The notes beneath the pieces are model-generated. The model ran no database searches. It was not told where the DNA came from and was given only the letters and a program-made list of their open reading frames with translations. A program made the position numbers and the translations under genes. Positions 44,512-52,570 of a stretch of 64,000 nt of DNA are shown one piece after another (positions within the stretch are counted from its first letter, which is position 1; every line of letters begins with the position of its first letter). The stretch lies in contig NZ_JAJVCN010000001.1 of NCBI RefSeq assembly GCF_021390435.2, positions 3,596,001-3,660,000 of the forward strand, given 5' to 3'. This DNA is from Kibdelosporangium philippinense (GTDB taxonomy: Bacteria > Actinomycetota > Actinomycetes > Mycobacteriales > Pseudonocardiaceae).

Positions 44512-45164
44512 TCGAGAAGCTGATGCCCGCTGGAGTGGCCAGCAGGGAGATGTTCACCAACGCGGACGAGTCGACGATGTTCCCCGAGGAGGCGGAACAC
44601 GTGCGCAAGGCCGTGGAGAAGCGGAAGCTCGAATACGCCACGGTCCGGTACTGCGCGCGCCAGGCGTTCGCCGAACTCGGTATCGAACCCGTGGCGCTGT
44701 TGACCGGCGAGCGCGGCGCCCCGCAGTGGCCATCGGGAGTTGTCGGCAGCATGACGCATTGCGCTGGGTATCGCGCGGCGATCGTAGCCCGCTCGAGGGA
44801 CATCCACACGCTCGGGATCGACGCGGAGCCGCACGCGCCGCTGCCCGAAGGGGTGCTCGGCGTGATCTCCCGTGACGAGGAGAAAGGGCGCCTTGCCGAG
44901 CTCACGGCCGCGGACTCGACGGTGCACTGGGACCGGATGCTGTTCTGCGCCAAGGAGACCGTCTACAAGGCGTGGTTCCCGTTGACTCGTAAATGGCTCG
45001 GGTTCGAGGAAGCGTCGATCACGCTGGCCACGGACGGCACGTTCGAGGCGAAGTTGATCGTGCCGGGGCCTGTTATCGCAGGTGAGCAGGTTGACGGGTT
45101 CAGTGGCAAGTGGATCGTCGGGGACGGCTTAGTGATCACCGCGATAGCCATCCCGGTCGTCTAA
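44508..45164 (+). CDS. pptT: 4'-phosphopantetheinyl transferase (PptT type)
   Basis: 218 residues, EntD/PptT-type Sfp-like transferase. It moves 4'-phosphopantetheine from coenzyme A to Ser of carrier domains of polyketide synthases, peptide synthetases and fatty-acid synthase. Magnesium and CoA-site motifs: VGSMTHCAGYRAAI near residue 82, LGIDAEPHAPLP near 104 and the signature WDRMLFCAKETVYKAWFPLTRKWLGF near 145. GTG 44508 overlaps the preceding stop (GTGA), so it is co-translated with pptH. Confidence 0.93.
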   Translation: MIEKLMPAGVASREMFTNADESTMFPEEAEHVRKAVEKRKLEYATVRYCARQAFAELGIEPVALLTGERGAPQWPSGVVGSMTHCAGYRAAIVARSRDIHTLGIDAEPHAPLPEGVLGVISRDEEKGRLAELTAADSTVHWDRMLFCAKETVYKAWFPLTRKWLGFEEASITLATDGTFEAKLIVPGPVIAGEQVDGFSGKWIVGDGLVITAIAIPVV

Positions 45165-45326
45165 CGGGATGCGCGCCTGAGAGCGCGCTGCTATGGTTCG
45201 TGCCATGGGCATCTGAGACCTCCGCGCGAACTGCGCTCTTAGGTTGAGAACTACACGCCACCGCAGGCTGTTCATTCGCCGCGTGGCCGACCCCTTATCA
45301 ACTTTCCCTTCGCAGGAGGATTGCTC

Positions 45327-45563
45327 ATGGCTACGAGCCCGAAGAAAAACAGCAAGAAGGCCCCGAAAGCCAGCGCGAGTGAAGGTTTGTCCTTCATGAA
45401 GCCGATCGAGGCGCCGGAGAACACCGAAGAAGCGCCCAAGCTCAGCCGTGCCGAGCGCCGCGCGGCGAAACCGCAGGCCAAGACATACGGCAAGGTGCAG
45501 AGTATGCGCAGCCAGTCGACGCCGACGCACCGCAACTTCACCAGTCGCCGCAGCGGCGGATGA
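45327..45563 (+). CDS. Small Lys/Ala-rich hypothetical protein, 78 residues
   Basis: Highly charged and probably disordered: TSPKKNSKKAPKASASEG at the start, LSRAERRAAKPQAKTYGK in the middle. A strong CAGGAGGA seven bases before ATG 45327 and a strong terminator right after the gene show it is expressed. I know no function; basic, low-complexity composition would fit a nucleic-acid-binding or ribosome-associated protein, but that is speculation. Confidence 0.75.
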   Translation: MATSPKKNSKKAPKASASEGLSFMKPIEAPENTEEAPKLSRAERRAAKPQAKTYGKVQSMRSQSTPTHRNFTSRRSGG

Positions 45564-45570
45564 TCAGCGA

Positions 45571-45606
45571 ACGTCCCCAGGATTTCACGTCCTGGGGACG
45601 TTTCCT
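45571..45606 (+). terminator. Rho-independent terminator of the small basic protein gene
   Basis: CGTCCCCAGGA and its exact complement TCCTGGGGACG separated by 7 bases, followed by TTTCCTT. It lies 8 bp after the stop and 4 bp before the convergent DUF1295 stop, so it may serve both. Confidence 0.9.
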
Positions 45607-45609
45607 TGA

Positions 45610-46371
45610 TTAGGCGTGCTTCGGCGGCAGCGGGAAGAAGCCGCTGGTGCGGTCGGCGTACGCGGCGTATTCCGGGCGCGATTTCCGCATGTGTTTCTCG
45701 GTCAACGGCTTGCCTGAACCCTTGACGAGCAGCCAGGTCATCAGAACTGGCGAGAGAATAGTCGCCGCGCCCCACCAAGTCCCACATGCGAGCAGATAGA
45801 GGCCAGCCCACACGGCCGCGTCACCGAAGTAATTCGGGTGCCGGGTGTAGCGCCACAATCCGGTGGTCATCAGCTTTCCCTTGTTGGCTGGGTCCGCTTT
45901 GAACCGGGACAGTTGCCAGTCGCCGACGGTTTCGAACACGAACCCGATCAGCCACACGAGCACGCCGATCACCTGTAACCAGACCGGCGGCGCTGGAATG
46001 TACTGCGCGGCCTGGACCGGCAGGGACACGAACAGCAGAATCATTCCCTGGGTCAGGTAGACCTTGTACACCAAGGTAAGGGTGCCGTTGGCACGTTCGC
46101 GGATCGCGACATATCGCGGGTCTTCGGGCTTGCCGTGGTTGCGTACTCCAATGTAGACGGCCAGCCGGACGCCCCAGACCATCGTGAGCACGGCGATCAG
46201 CACGTTCGGCTGCGCGGCGAGCACCAAGGACACAGCCGCGACCACCGCGAAGCCCAGTCCCCACGCCACGTCGATGAGGTCGTGGCGGTCCCGGCGGACC
46301 GAGATGGCGAACACGAGGCCAAGCAGCACGACGATCGCGCCCGCGCTGACAGCCAGGTTGGTCAGGAACAT
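45610..46371 (-). CDS. DUF1295 membrane protein (steroid 5-alpha-reductase-like)
   Basis: 253 residues, six to seven predicted helices. The C-terminal segment TTGLWRYTRHPNYFGDAAVWAGLYLLA is the hallmark of the isoprenylcysteine-methyltransferase/5-alpha-reductase superfamily to which DUF1295 (PF06966) belongs. The gene overlaps the upstream methyltransferase by 10 bp. In M. tuberculosis the equivalent Rv0446c sits next to ufaA1 (Rv0447c), so a role in fatty-acid or lipid modification is likely. Confidence 0.88.
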   Translation of the reverse strand: MFLTNLAVSAGAIVVLLGLVFAISVRRDRHDLIDVAWGLGFAVVAAVSLVLAAQPNVLIAVLTMVWGVRLAVYIGVRNHGKPEDPRYVAIRERANGTLTLVYKVYLTQGMILLFVSLPVQAAQYIPAPPVWLQVIGVLVWLIGFVFETVGDWQLSRFKADPANKGKLMTTGLWRYTRHPNYFGDAAVWAGLYLLACGTWWGAATILSPVLMTWLLVKGSGKPLTEKHMRKSRPEYAAYADRTSGFFPLPPKHA

Positions 46372-47588
46372 AGCCCCTCCATGCCACTACGACCGTCCAC
46401 TGTGGTCCGGACGGCGACGATCTGGTCGACGCCCATCCGGTTCTCCTCGAACGCCAACGCGCCGCCTGCCAGGTACAACCGCCAGATCCTTGCCTGCTCG
46501 ACACCGACGAGGCCCACTACATCATCCCAGCGTTTCTCCAAGGTCTCCGCCCAGGCACGGCAGGTCCGGACGTAGTGCTCACGCATCGCCTGCACGTCAC
46601 GGATCTCGAAACCCGCGGCCGCGAGGTGGTTCAACGTCGACCCGATGGGCCGCATGGTCATGTCCGGCGCGATGTAGGTCTCGATGAACGCGCCACCACC
46701 CGGCGCGGTCGCACCCCGGGACATCTGCTGCAGGACAAGCCTGCCCTCGGGCTTCAGCATCCGGAACAGCGTGGCCGCGTAGGCCGGGTAGTTCTCCTCG
46801 CCGACGTGCTCCCCCATCTCGATCGACGCGACGGCATCGAACGGCTCAGCCGGAAGCTCGCGATAGTCCTGCAACCTCACCTCGACCGACAGTCCCTCGG
46901 CCCGCTTGAGCACGTGATCCCGTTGCTGCTGGGACAAAGTGATGCCGGTGGCGTGCACGCCACAGTTACGGGCCGCGTAGATGACAAGTGAACCCCATCC
47001 GCACCCGACATCGAGCAACCGCATGCCCGGGCGCAGGCCGAGTTTTTGGCAGATCAGGTCCAGCTTGGCGGCCTGTGCGTCGCTCAGTGACGCCTCCGGC
47101 GAGGTCCAGTACGCGCACGAGTAGGCCATGCTCGGGTCGAGTAGCAACTGGTAGAAGTCGTTCGACAGGTCGTAGTGATGCGCGATCGCGGCACGATCCC
47201 TTGTGCGCGTGTGCAGTTTCCCGCCCAGCCTTGCCTCGGCGACCGGTGGCTTCGGGCGTGGCCCGATCACGCCGAGCCGCAGTGCCAGCTTGACGATCTC
47301 ACCCCACTGCTTGGCCGACGGCCGAACCTTGCGCCCCACTTGCCAGAACCGGCTCAACCCATCGGCCAGGTCGCCGTCGACGTCCAGGTCACCCGTGACA
47401 TACGCCCTGGCAAGGCCCAGCTCGCCGGGCTGCCAGAGCACGTGCCGCAGGGCCCGGCGTGAATTCAGCACCACGCACGGCCCATCGGAGTCGCCCGCCC
47501 TGCTGCCGTCCCACGCCAGCACACTCACCGGAATCTTCGCCCCAAGCAACCGCTCGACCAGTCCCACCAGCTCAGGTGCCACGCGCAC
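46362..47588 (-). CDS. Cyclopropane-fatty-acyl-phospholipid synthase-like methyltransferase (intact copy)
   Basis: 408-residue SAM-dependent enzyme (CFAS/UfaA1 family). The SAM-binding loop is RLLDVGCGWGSLVIYAA near residue 190. HHYDLSNDFYQLLLDPSMAYSCAYW and SIEMGEHVGEENYPAYAATLFRML are family signatures; Glu in SIEMGEHVG fits the lipid/bicarbonate site. It adds a methyl or methylene carbon to the double bond of unsaturated phospholipid acyl chains. GTG 47588 is preferred because AAAGGGG stands just upstream; a GTG at 47627 is possible. A second copy at 50439 is broken. Confidence 0.9.
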   Translation of the reverse strand: MRVAPELVGLVERLLGAKIPVSVLAWDGSRAGDSDGPCVVLNSRRALRHVLWQPGELGLARAYVTGDLDVDGDLADGLSRFWQVGRKVRPSAKQWGEIVKLALRLGVIGPRPKPPVAEARLGGKLHTRTRDRAAIAHHYDLSNDFYQLLLDPSMAYSCAYWTSPEASLSDAQAAKLDLICQKLGLRPGMRLLDVGCGWGSLVIYAARNCGVHATGITLSQQQRDHVLKRAEGLSVEVRLQDYRELPAEPFDAVASIEMGEHVGEENYPAYAATLFRMLKPEGRLVLQQMSRGATAPGGGAFIETYIAPDMTMRPIGSTLNHLAAAGFEIRDVQAMREHYVRTCRAWAETLEKRWDDVVGLVGVEQARIWRLYLAGGALAFEENRMGVDQIVAVRTTVDGRSGMEGLCS

Positions 47589-47651
47589 AGGTACCCCTTT
47601 CGTCAATGCCACTGACTTGCCACGCACACCACACCTGTTACCCAGGTGGAT

Positions 47652-47674
47652 GCCGTGAAGGTCACCTTGACGGC
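47652..47674. repeat. GCCGTSAAGGT palindrome, copy 2
   Basis: GCCGTGAAGGTCACCTTGACGGC: 23 bp, near-perfect palindrome, same length and core as the copies at 835-857 and 60538-60560. Confidence 0.8.
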
Positions 47675-47788
47675 GTTCAACGCGCCTGACTCGGCCCTCA
47701 CGAACCGTCGCGAGCCCGAGCGGCGGCCACTGTGGACAGCGAGCCGACCATCAACACTGCGACCACACGCCGTTTCCACGCCTACAGA

Positions 47789-47835
47789 CCACCTCTGAGG
47801 TGCGAAAACTCTCCAAATTCAATGGCGTTGCCCCT
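47789..47835. repeat. Shared intergenic repeat (CACCTCTGAGGTGCGAAAAC type)
   Basis: The sequence from CCACCTCTGAGGTG through GAAAACTCTC and on to GCGTTGCCCC reappears, inverted and with a few changes, at 60325-60375. A short palindrome CACCTC-T-GAGGTG lies at its start. It is non-coding in both places. Confidence 0.7.
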
Positions 47836-47906
47836 TTCGTCACCCGTGATTCGCGACCACGAGCCCGACGGATTGGCCGCGCCCCGTTTTTGTCGGTGCC
47901 CACGGC

Positions 47907-47912
47907 TAGCCT
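47907..47912 (+). promoter_or_regulatory. Leaderless -10 element TAGCCT
   Basis: TAGCCT occupies positions -12 to -7 relative to ATG 47919, the spacing of TANNNT boxes that drive leaderless transcripts in actinobacteria. No ribosome binding site is present, consistent with this. Confidence 0.55.
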
Positions 47913-47918
47913 CGGCGC

Positions 47919-48416
47919 ATGACAGAAACAGACAATGTGCACCGGCTCACGACCGTCACACTAGGCGACCATAGGGCTGAGGTCGATGAGCAGCTGGCTC
48001 CGCTCATAGCCGCCCTGTGGAGCAACGGATTCGAGACGGTCAGCTGCTGCCAGGACCTTGGTGAGAGTCTCGCCGCCATGGTGGAAAGTAAGCCGCACAT
48101 GGCCAGTTACGTGCAGGCACACAGAGGATGGGCACTGGTCGACTTCCCCATCGGGGACGGTCTCGCTTTTCTCACCGCCATCGCACGCGCCGGGCCACGC
48201 GACGACTTCTACGAGCGCATGACGTACTGGGCCTTCCCGGACGCATGGGACATCAACATCAAACCGATGGACGAGGCGTTGTTCGACTACCGGCTGCCGT
48301 CGAGGTTCGGACTGCACCTGCTGCAGGTCAGCTTTCCGTTGCAGGATCTCGACGAGATCCAGGAGCGCCTTGAGTGCTACGACGCGGGCGACCTGGTCGT
48401 GTCCGGACCGCCCTAA
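47919..48416 (+). CDS. Conserved hypothetical protein, 165 residues
   Basis: Soluble, acidic. The most distinctive text is VDEQLAPLIAALWSNGFETVSCCQDLGES, which I associate with uncharacterised actinomycete proteins. No catalytic motif or signal peptide is visible. The transcript is probably leaderless. It lies between the two halves of the lipid-modification locus, on the strand of the flavoprotein operon, but 47 bp separate it from that gene; a functional tie is not shown. Confidence 0.7.
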   Translation: MTETDNVHRLTTVTLGDHRAEVDEQLAPLIAALWSNGFETVSCCQDLGESLAAMVESKPHMASYVQAHRGWALVDFPIGDGLAFLTAIARAGPRDDFYERMTYWAFPDAWDINIKPMDEALFDYRLPSRFGLHLLQVSFPLQDLDEIQERLECYDAGDLVVSGPP

Positions 48417-48463
48417 CCGAAAGAGTGAACAAACCCTAGCGCGACCGGCTCCGAATCACGGGC

Positions 48464-49723
48464 GTGCTACCGAACCGAGTGGCTGTCATTGGCGCGGGCG
48501 TCGCCGGGTTGACGGCCGCGTACCTGCTGCAACGCCGTTACGACGTTGTCCTGTTCGAGGCGGAGCCTCGGCTGGGCGGGCACGCGCACACGCATGATGT
48601 GCCGACACCGGACGGCGGCGTGGTCGCGGTCGACACCGGGTTCATCGTCCACAACGACCGGACGTACCCGAATCTTCTCCGGCTGTTCGGGGAACTCGGT
48701 GTCGCCACGCAGCCGACCGAAATGTCGATGAGTGTCCGATGTGCCGGGTGCGGGCTTGAGTATGCGGGCGCCAAAGGCCTCCGTGGCTTGTTCCCCCGGC
48801 TGGACAATCTGCGGCCGAAGTATCTTCGGATGTTGGGTGAGGTGCTGAGGTTTCACCGGCACGCGCGGCGAGTACTGGCCGACGACTCCCTTGATGACGT
48901 CACCTTGGGCGCCTTTCTGACCATCGGTGGGTATTCGGACTACTTCGTCCAGCATTTCGTGCTGCCTGTCGTCTCGTCGGTGTGGTCGGCGGGTCCGCGG
49001 GTGTCGCGTGAGTATCCGGCGCGGTATTTGTTCGCCTTCCTGGCCAATCACGGGATGCTTTCGGTGACCGGGTCGCCGCAGTGGCGGTCCGTTGTGGGCG
49101 GTTCTCGCACCTATGTGGACCTTGCGGCCAAGAATCTGTCCGCTGTGCACGTCAGCACTCCGGTTCGGGCCGTGATTCCTCGAAAAGACACTGTCGAGAT
49201 TCGGGATGACAGTGGACAGTCGCATCACGTCGACCGCGTCGTGATCGCGACGCATCCCGATCAGGCGTTGGCGATGCTGGCGGAGCCGACGGACAAACAA
49301 CGGGAGGTGCTGGGCGCGTTCACGTACTCGCGCAACGAGACGTGGCTGCACACCGACGCATCCCTGCTGCCAGTGACCTCGGGAGCGGCGGCCTCGTGGA
49401 ACTATCTGAAGACCGCGTGTCATGAGAATGACGGGCCAGTATTGGTCAGCTATCACATGAACCGGTTGATGCGCTTGGCCGAGCCGCTCGATTACGTCGT
49501 CACGCTCAACGCGACCGGGCGGATTCCGCACAACTCCGCGATCGCGAAGATGGTGTACAAGCATCCTGTGTACACACCTGCTTCGGTTGCTGCGCAACGG
49601 AAGCTTCCGGAGCTGAACTCGGACAGGATCGCGTTCGCTGGCGCGTATCACGGCTGGGGGTTTCATGAGGACGGTTGCGCGTCAGGTGTGCGGGCCGCCG
49701 AGGCACTAGGAGTGTCGTGGTGA
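48464..49723 (+). CDS. FAD-dependent amine-oxidase-like protein (COG2907 type)
   Basis: 419 residues. Dinucleotide-binding motif VAVIGAGVAGLTAAYLLQRR near residue 6 and LFEAEPRLGGHAHTHD near 30 bind FAD; the C-terminal FAGAYHGWGFHEDGCASGVRAAEAL closes the FAD site. This family sits next to DUF1365 and CFA-synthase-like genes in many bacteria; M. tuberculosis Rv0449c is the counterpart. It probably oxidises or desaturates a lipid-linked substrate, but the reaction is not established. Start GTG 48464 lacks a clear ribosome binding site. It heads a three-gene overlapping operon. Confidence 0.87.
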   Translation: MLPNRVAVIGAGVAGLTAAYLLQRRYDVVLFEAEPRLGGHAHTHDVPTPDGGVVAVDTGFIVHNDRTYPNLLRLFGELGVATQPTEMSMSVRCAGCGLEYAGAKGLRGLFPRLDNLRPKYLRMLGEVLRFHRHARRVLADDSLDDVTLGAFLTIGGYSDYFVQHFVLPVVSSVWSAGPRVSREYPARYLFAFLANHGMLSVTGSPQWRSVVGGSRTYVDLAAKNLSAVHVSTPVRAVIPRKDTVEIRDDSGQSHHVDRVVIATHPDQALAMLAEPTDKQREVLGAFTYSRNETWLHTDASLLPVTSGAAASWNYLKTACHENDGPVLVSYHMNRLMRLAEPLDYVVTLNATGRIPHNSAIAKMVYKHPVYTPASVAAQRKLPELNSDRIAFAGAYHGWGFHEDGCASGVRAAEALGVSW

Positions 49724-50442
49724 CCGCGCTCTACCAGGCTGTGGTCGAACACGTCCGCCAGGTTCCGCCGAAACGGGCCTTTCAGCACAAGATCTATCTC
49801 TGGCTGGTCGACTTGGACCGGCTGCCAAAAGTTGTGTGGTGGTTGCGGCCGTTCGCCCGGTTCGAGGCGAGGGATCACCTCGGCAGTCCTCACCGGACTA
49901 TTCGGCAGAACCTGGATGCCTGGCTGGGTCGTTACGGCATCGACCTGCGGGGTGGTCAGGTGTTGATGCTGGCCAACGCTCGCGTGCTCGGGCACGTGTT
50001 CAACCCGGTCAGTGTTTTCTGGTGTCACCGGCCGGACGGAACATTGGCGTGTGTGGTCGCTGAGGTGCACAACACCTACGGCGAGCGGCATTGCTATCTG
50101 CTCGACACCGATGAGAACGGGAATGCCATCACTGCCAAGGAATTCTATGTTTCACCGTTCCAGCAGATGGGTGGCGACTACGTCATGCGGCTGCCCAAGC
50201 CCGATGAGAAACTCGCCTTGGCCATCCGGCTCATCCACCATGGACAGACTCCGCTCGTCGCCACGCTGCGCGGTGTTCGCACGCCCGCGTCCACTCGGGA
50301 CATTGTCCGGGCGGTACTCAACCGCCCGCTGATCACGCGGCTGGTCAGCGCTTTGATTCGTCGGCACGGCATCGCCTTGTGGTTACGCCGTGTCCCGATT
50401 GTCCGCCGAACGCCGCACGCTCCTCAGGAAGGTGTCCAGTGA
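49720..50442 (+). CDS. DUF1365 protein
   Basis: 240 residues. The family signature is clear: HKIYLWLVDLDRLPKVVW near residue 23, NARVLGHVFNPVSVFWCHRPDG near 85, and FYVSPFQQMGGDYVMRLPKPDE near 142. GTG 49720 overlaps the preceding stop and has AGGAG upstream. It corresponds to M. tuberculosis Rv0448c. The molecular function is not known; the conserved neighbourhood ties it to modified fatty acids. Confidence 0.9.
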   Translation: MTALYQAVVEHVRQVPPKRAFQHKIYLWLVDLDRLPKVVWWLRPFARFEARDHLGSPHRTIRQNLDAWLGRYGIDLRGGQVLMLANARVLGHVFNPVSVFWCHRPDGTLACVVAEVHNTYGERHCYLLDTDENGNAITAKEFYVSPFQQMGGDYVMRLPKPDEKLALAIRLIHHGQTPLVATLRGVRTPASTRDIVRAVLNRPLITRLVSALIRRHGIALWLRRVPIVRRTPHAPQEGVQ

Positions 50443-51392
50443 CCGCGACAGCTCTCGAGCTTTGGCCCGGATTGACTACACCATCCCGATCCGCCGTGCG
50501 ATCGTGGGCCGCCGAACGACTGTTCCGGCAAGCCGTCCGGCGCCTGCCTGTCCAGGTCGTTTTTCCTGGCGGGGAACGGATCGGGCTTGGTGGTCCGATG
50601 ATGCGCCTGATCCGGCCGGACGACTTCTTCCACCGGCTGGGAGTGGACGCGAAGATCGGCTTCGGCGAGGCGTACATGGCTGGTGACTGGACCAGCAACG
50701 ACCCTGCCGGTTTGCTGACTCCGTTCGCGCGGCGGATGGCGACGTTGATTCCCAAGCCGCTGCAGGTGATGCGGCGCTGGGTCGATGCGACACGCCCGGA
50801 CGACGAACGCAACACTGTGGACGGTGCGCGCACCAACATCCACCGGCACTACGACCTGTCCAACGACATGTTCGAGGTCTTTCTCGACCCGTCGATGACG
50901 TACTCCTCCGCGTGGTACCAGCCTGGTGACGACTTGCATCAGGCTCAGCTGCGTAAGATCGACGGGATTCTGGACCTGGCCGACGTCCGGCCCGGCACTC
51001 ACGTGCTTGAGATCGGCACCGGCTGGGGTGCGCTGGCGATCCGGGCCGCGCAGCGCGGCGCATGCGTGACGACGTTGACGATTTCCGGCGAGCAGAAGGA
51101 ACTCGCCGAGCGCCGGATCGCGGAAGCCGGGCTCACTGGGCAGGTCCAGGTTCTGCTCCGGGATTACCGTGACGCACAAGGAACTTACGACGCCGTCGTG
51201 TCGGTCGAGATGATCGAGGCGGTCGGCGAGGAATACTGGCCGACGTACTTCCAGACCATCAACCGGGTGCTCAAGCCGGGCGGGCGCGTCGGTCTACAAG
51301 TGATCACCATGCCGCACGACCGGATGCTCGCGACACGGCGTTCCTACACGTGGATCCACAAGTACGTGTTCCCAGGCGGTCAGCTTCTCTCA

Positions 51393-52329
51393 GAGGGCAT
51401 CTGATCTTGGTTGGGGCGATATGTCTGTGTCGGGTGACGGCTGATACCTTGATCAACTTGTGGGGTCCCGGCGTGCGTACCGCAGCGACTTGTCCGATGC
51501 TCGCTGGGCGTTGATCGAGCCAACGCTGACGGCGTGGCGTGCTGCCCGGCGTGGGCCGGGAACCGTGATGCGCGTGCATGACTTGCGGGAGATCGTGAAC
51601 GCGATCCTGTACGTGTGCCGGACCGGGATCGCCTGGGAGTATCTGCCGCACGACTTCCCGCCCTGCAAGACGGTTTATGACTACTACGCCAAGTGGGAAG
51701 CCGATGGCACAACGGAAACGCTGCATGACCTGTTGCGTGACCAAGTCCGCGTCGCGAAAGGCCGCGCTGCTGCCCCGACGGCGGCGATCATCGACTCGCA
51801 GAGCGTGAAAACCTCCTGCAATGTCAGCGAATCCAGTCAGGGTATCGACGCGGGCAAGAAGATCAAGGGCCGCAAACGGCACATCGCCACCGATGTGCTC
51901 GGCCTGCTGCTGGCGGTAATCGTGACCGCGGCGTCGGTGCAGGATTCCGCTGGCGGGCAACAGGTTCTCGATCATCTCGCCGCTGCGCATCCGACCGTGT
52001 CGGCGGCATGGGTGGACGGTGGCTACAACAACACAGTCATCCGTCATGGAGCCCAGCGGGGTATCCGGGTTGAGGTCGTCAAACGCCCTTCTGCCAAGGG
52101 ATTCCACGTGTTGCCCCGGCGGTGGGTAGTGGAGCGCAGTCTGGGCTGGCTGATGCAACACCGCCGACTCGCGCGCGACTACGAAGCCCTGCCCCAGCGG
52201 TCGCGCACGATGGTCCACTGGGCGATGACTAACATAATGAGCCGCACCCTGACCGGGGAATCCACCCAAACCTGGCGAAACGATCCACCCAAAGCAGACA
52301 TTCTTGCCTAACTAAGATCAGATGCCCTC
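51393..52329 (+). mobile_element. IS5-family insertion sequence, 937 bp
   Basis: Ends GAGGGCATCTGATCTT and its complement are perfect for 16 bp and continue imperfectly (GGTT/AGTT). TCA directly flanks both sides (51390-51392, 52330-52332) as a 3-bp duplication, as in IS5-family members with short TNA-like targets. It carries one intact transposase. It is not related to the element at 17 kb. Confidence 0.94.
51460..52311 (+). CDS. IS5-family transposase
   Basis: 283 residues in a single uninterrupted frame. DDE residues are Asp in AAIIDSQSVKTS near residue 110, Asp in AAWVDGGYNN near 186 and Glu in RRWVVERSLGWLMQHRRLARDYE near 227. The N-terminal DUF4096-like region (YRSDLSDARWALIEPTL) is typical of the actinobacterial subgroup. 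GTG 51460 is the likely start. An intact gene with intact ends suggests recent arrival. Confidence 0.92.
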   Translation: MGSRRAYRSDLSDARWALIEPTLTAWRAARRGPGTVMRVHDLREIVNAILYVCRTGIAWEYLPHDFPPCKTVYDYYAKWEADGTTETLHDLLRDQVRVAKGRAAAPTAAIIDSQSVKTSCNVSESSQGIDAGKKIKGRKRHIATDVLGLLLAVIVTAASVQDSAGGQQVLDHLAAAHPTVSAAWVDGGYNNTVIRHGAQRGIRVEVVKRPSAKGFHVLPRRWVVERSLGWLMQHRRLARDYEALPQRSRTMVHWAMTNIMSRTLTGESTQTWRNDPPKADILA

Positions 52330-52570
52330 TCAGTGCCCGCGATCCAAGACAATGTGGACAGTGTGGGTCTGAAGATCGCCACACAGCGCCAACTGGGGCC
52401 GCACTACGCCCGCACACTGCACGAGTGGCGGGCGCGGTTCCTCGCGGGCTGGGACAAGGTCGCGGCAGCGGGTTTCGATCCGGTTTTCCGCCGGATGTGG
52501 GATTTCTACCTGGCTTACTGTGAAGCCGGGTTCCGCTCCCGCTACCTCGACGCCTGGCAGCTCGGCCTGG

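Larger units (their letters stand above)
47589..47918. other. Divergent intergenic region with repeat fragments
   Basis: About 330 bp without a gene. It holds the 23-bp palindrome copy 2, a CACCTCTGAGGTG-centred repeat shared with 60.35 kb, and degenerate phrases also seen near 1.1 kb. Confidence 0.65.

Noticed and set aside
44508..45164. PPTase as part of a siderophore cluster (EntD-like)
   Set aside because: No siderophore synthesis or uptake genes are adjacent; the overlap with a PptH-like gene fits the housekeeping PptT context.
45165..45326. Small RNA or attenuator before the Lys-rich protein gene
   Set aside because: Short complementary segments exist (GCGCGC-rich) but no stable hairpin followed by a T-run and no conserved motif I can name.
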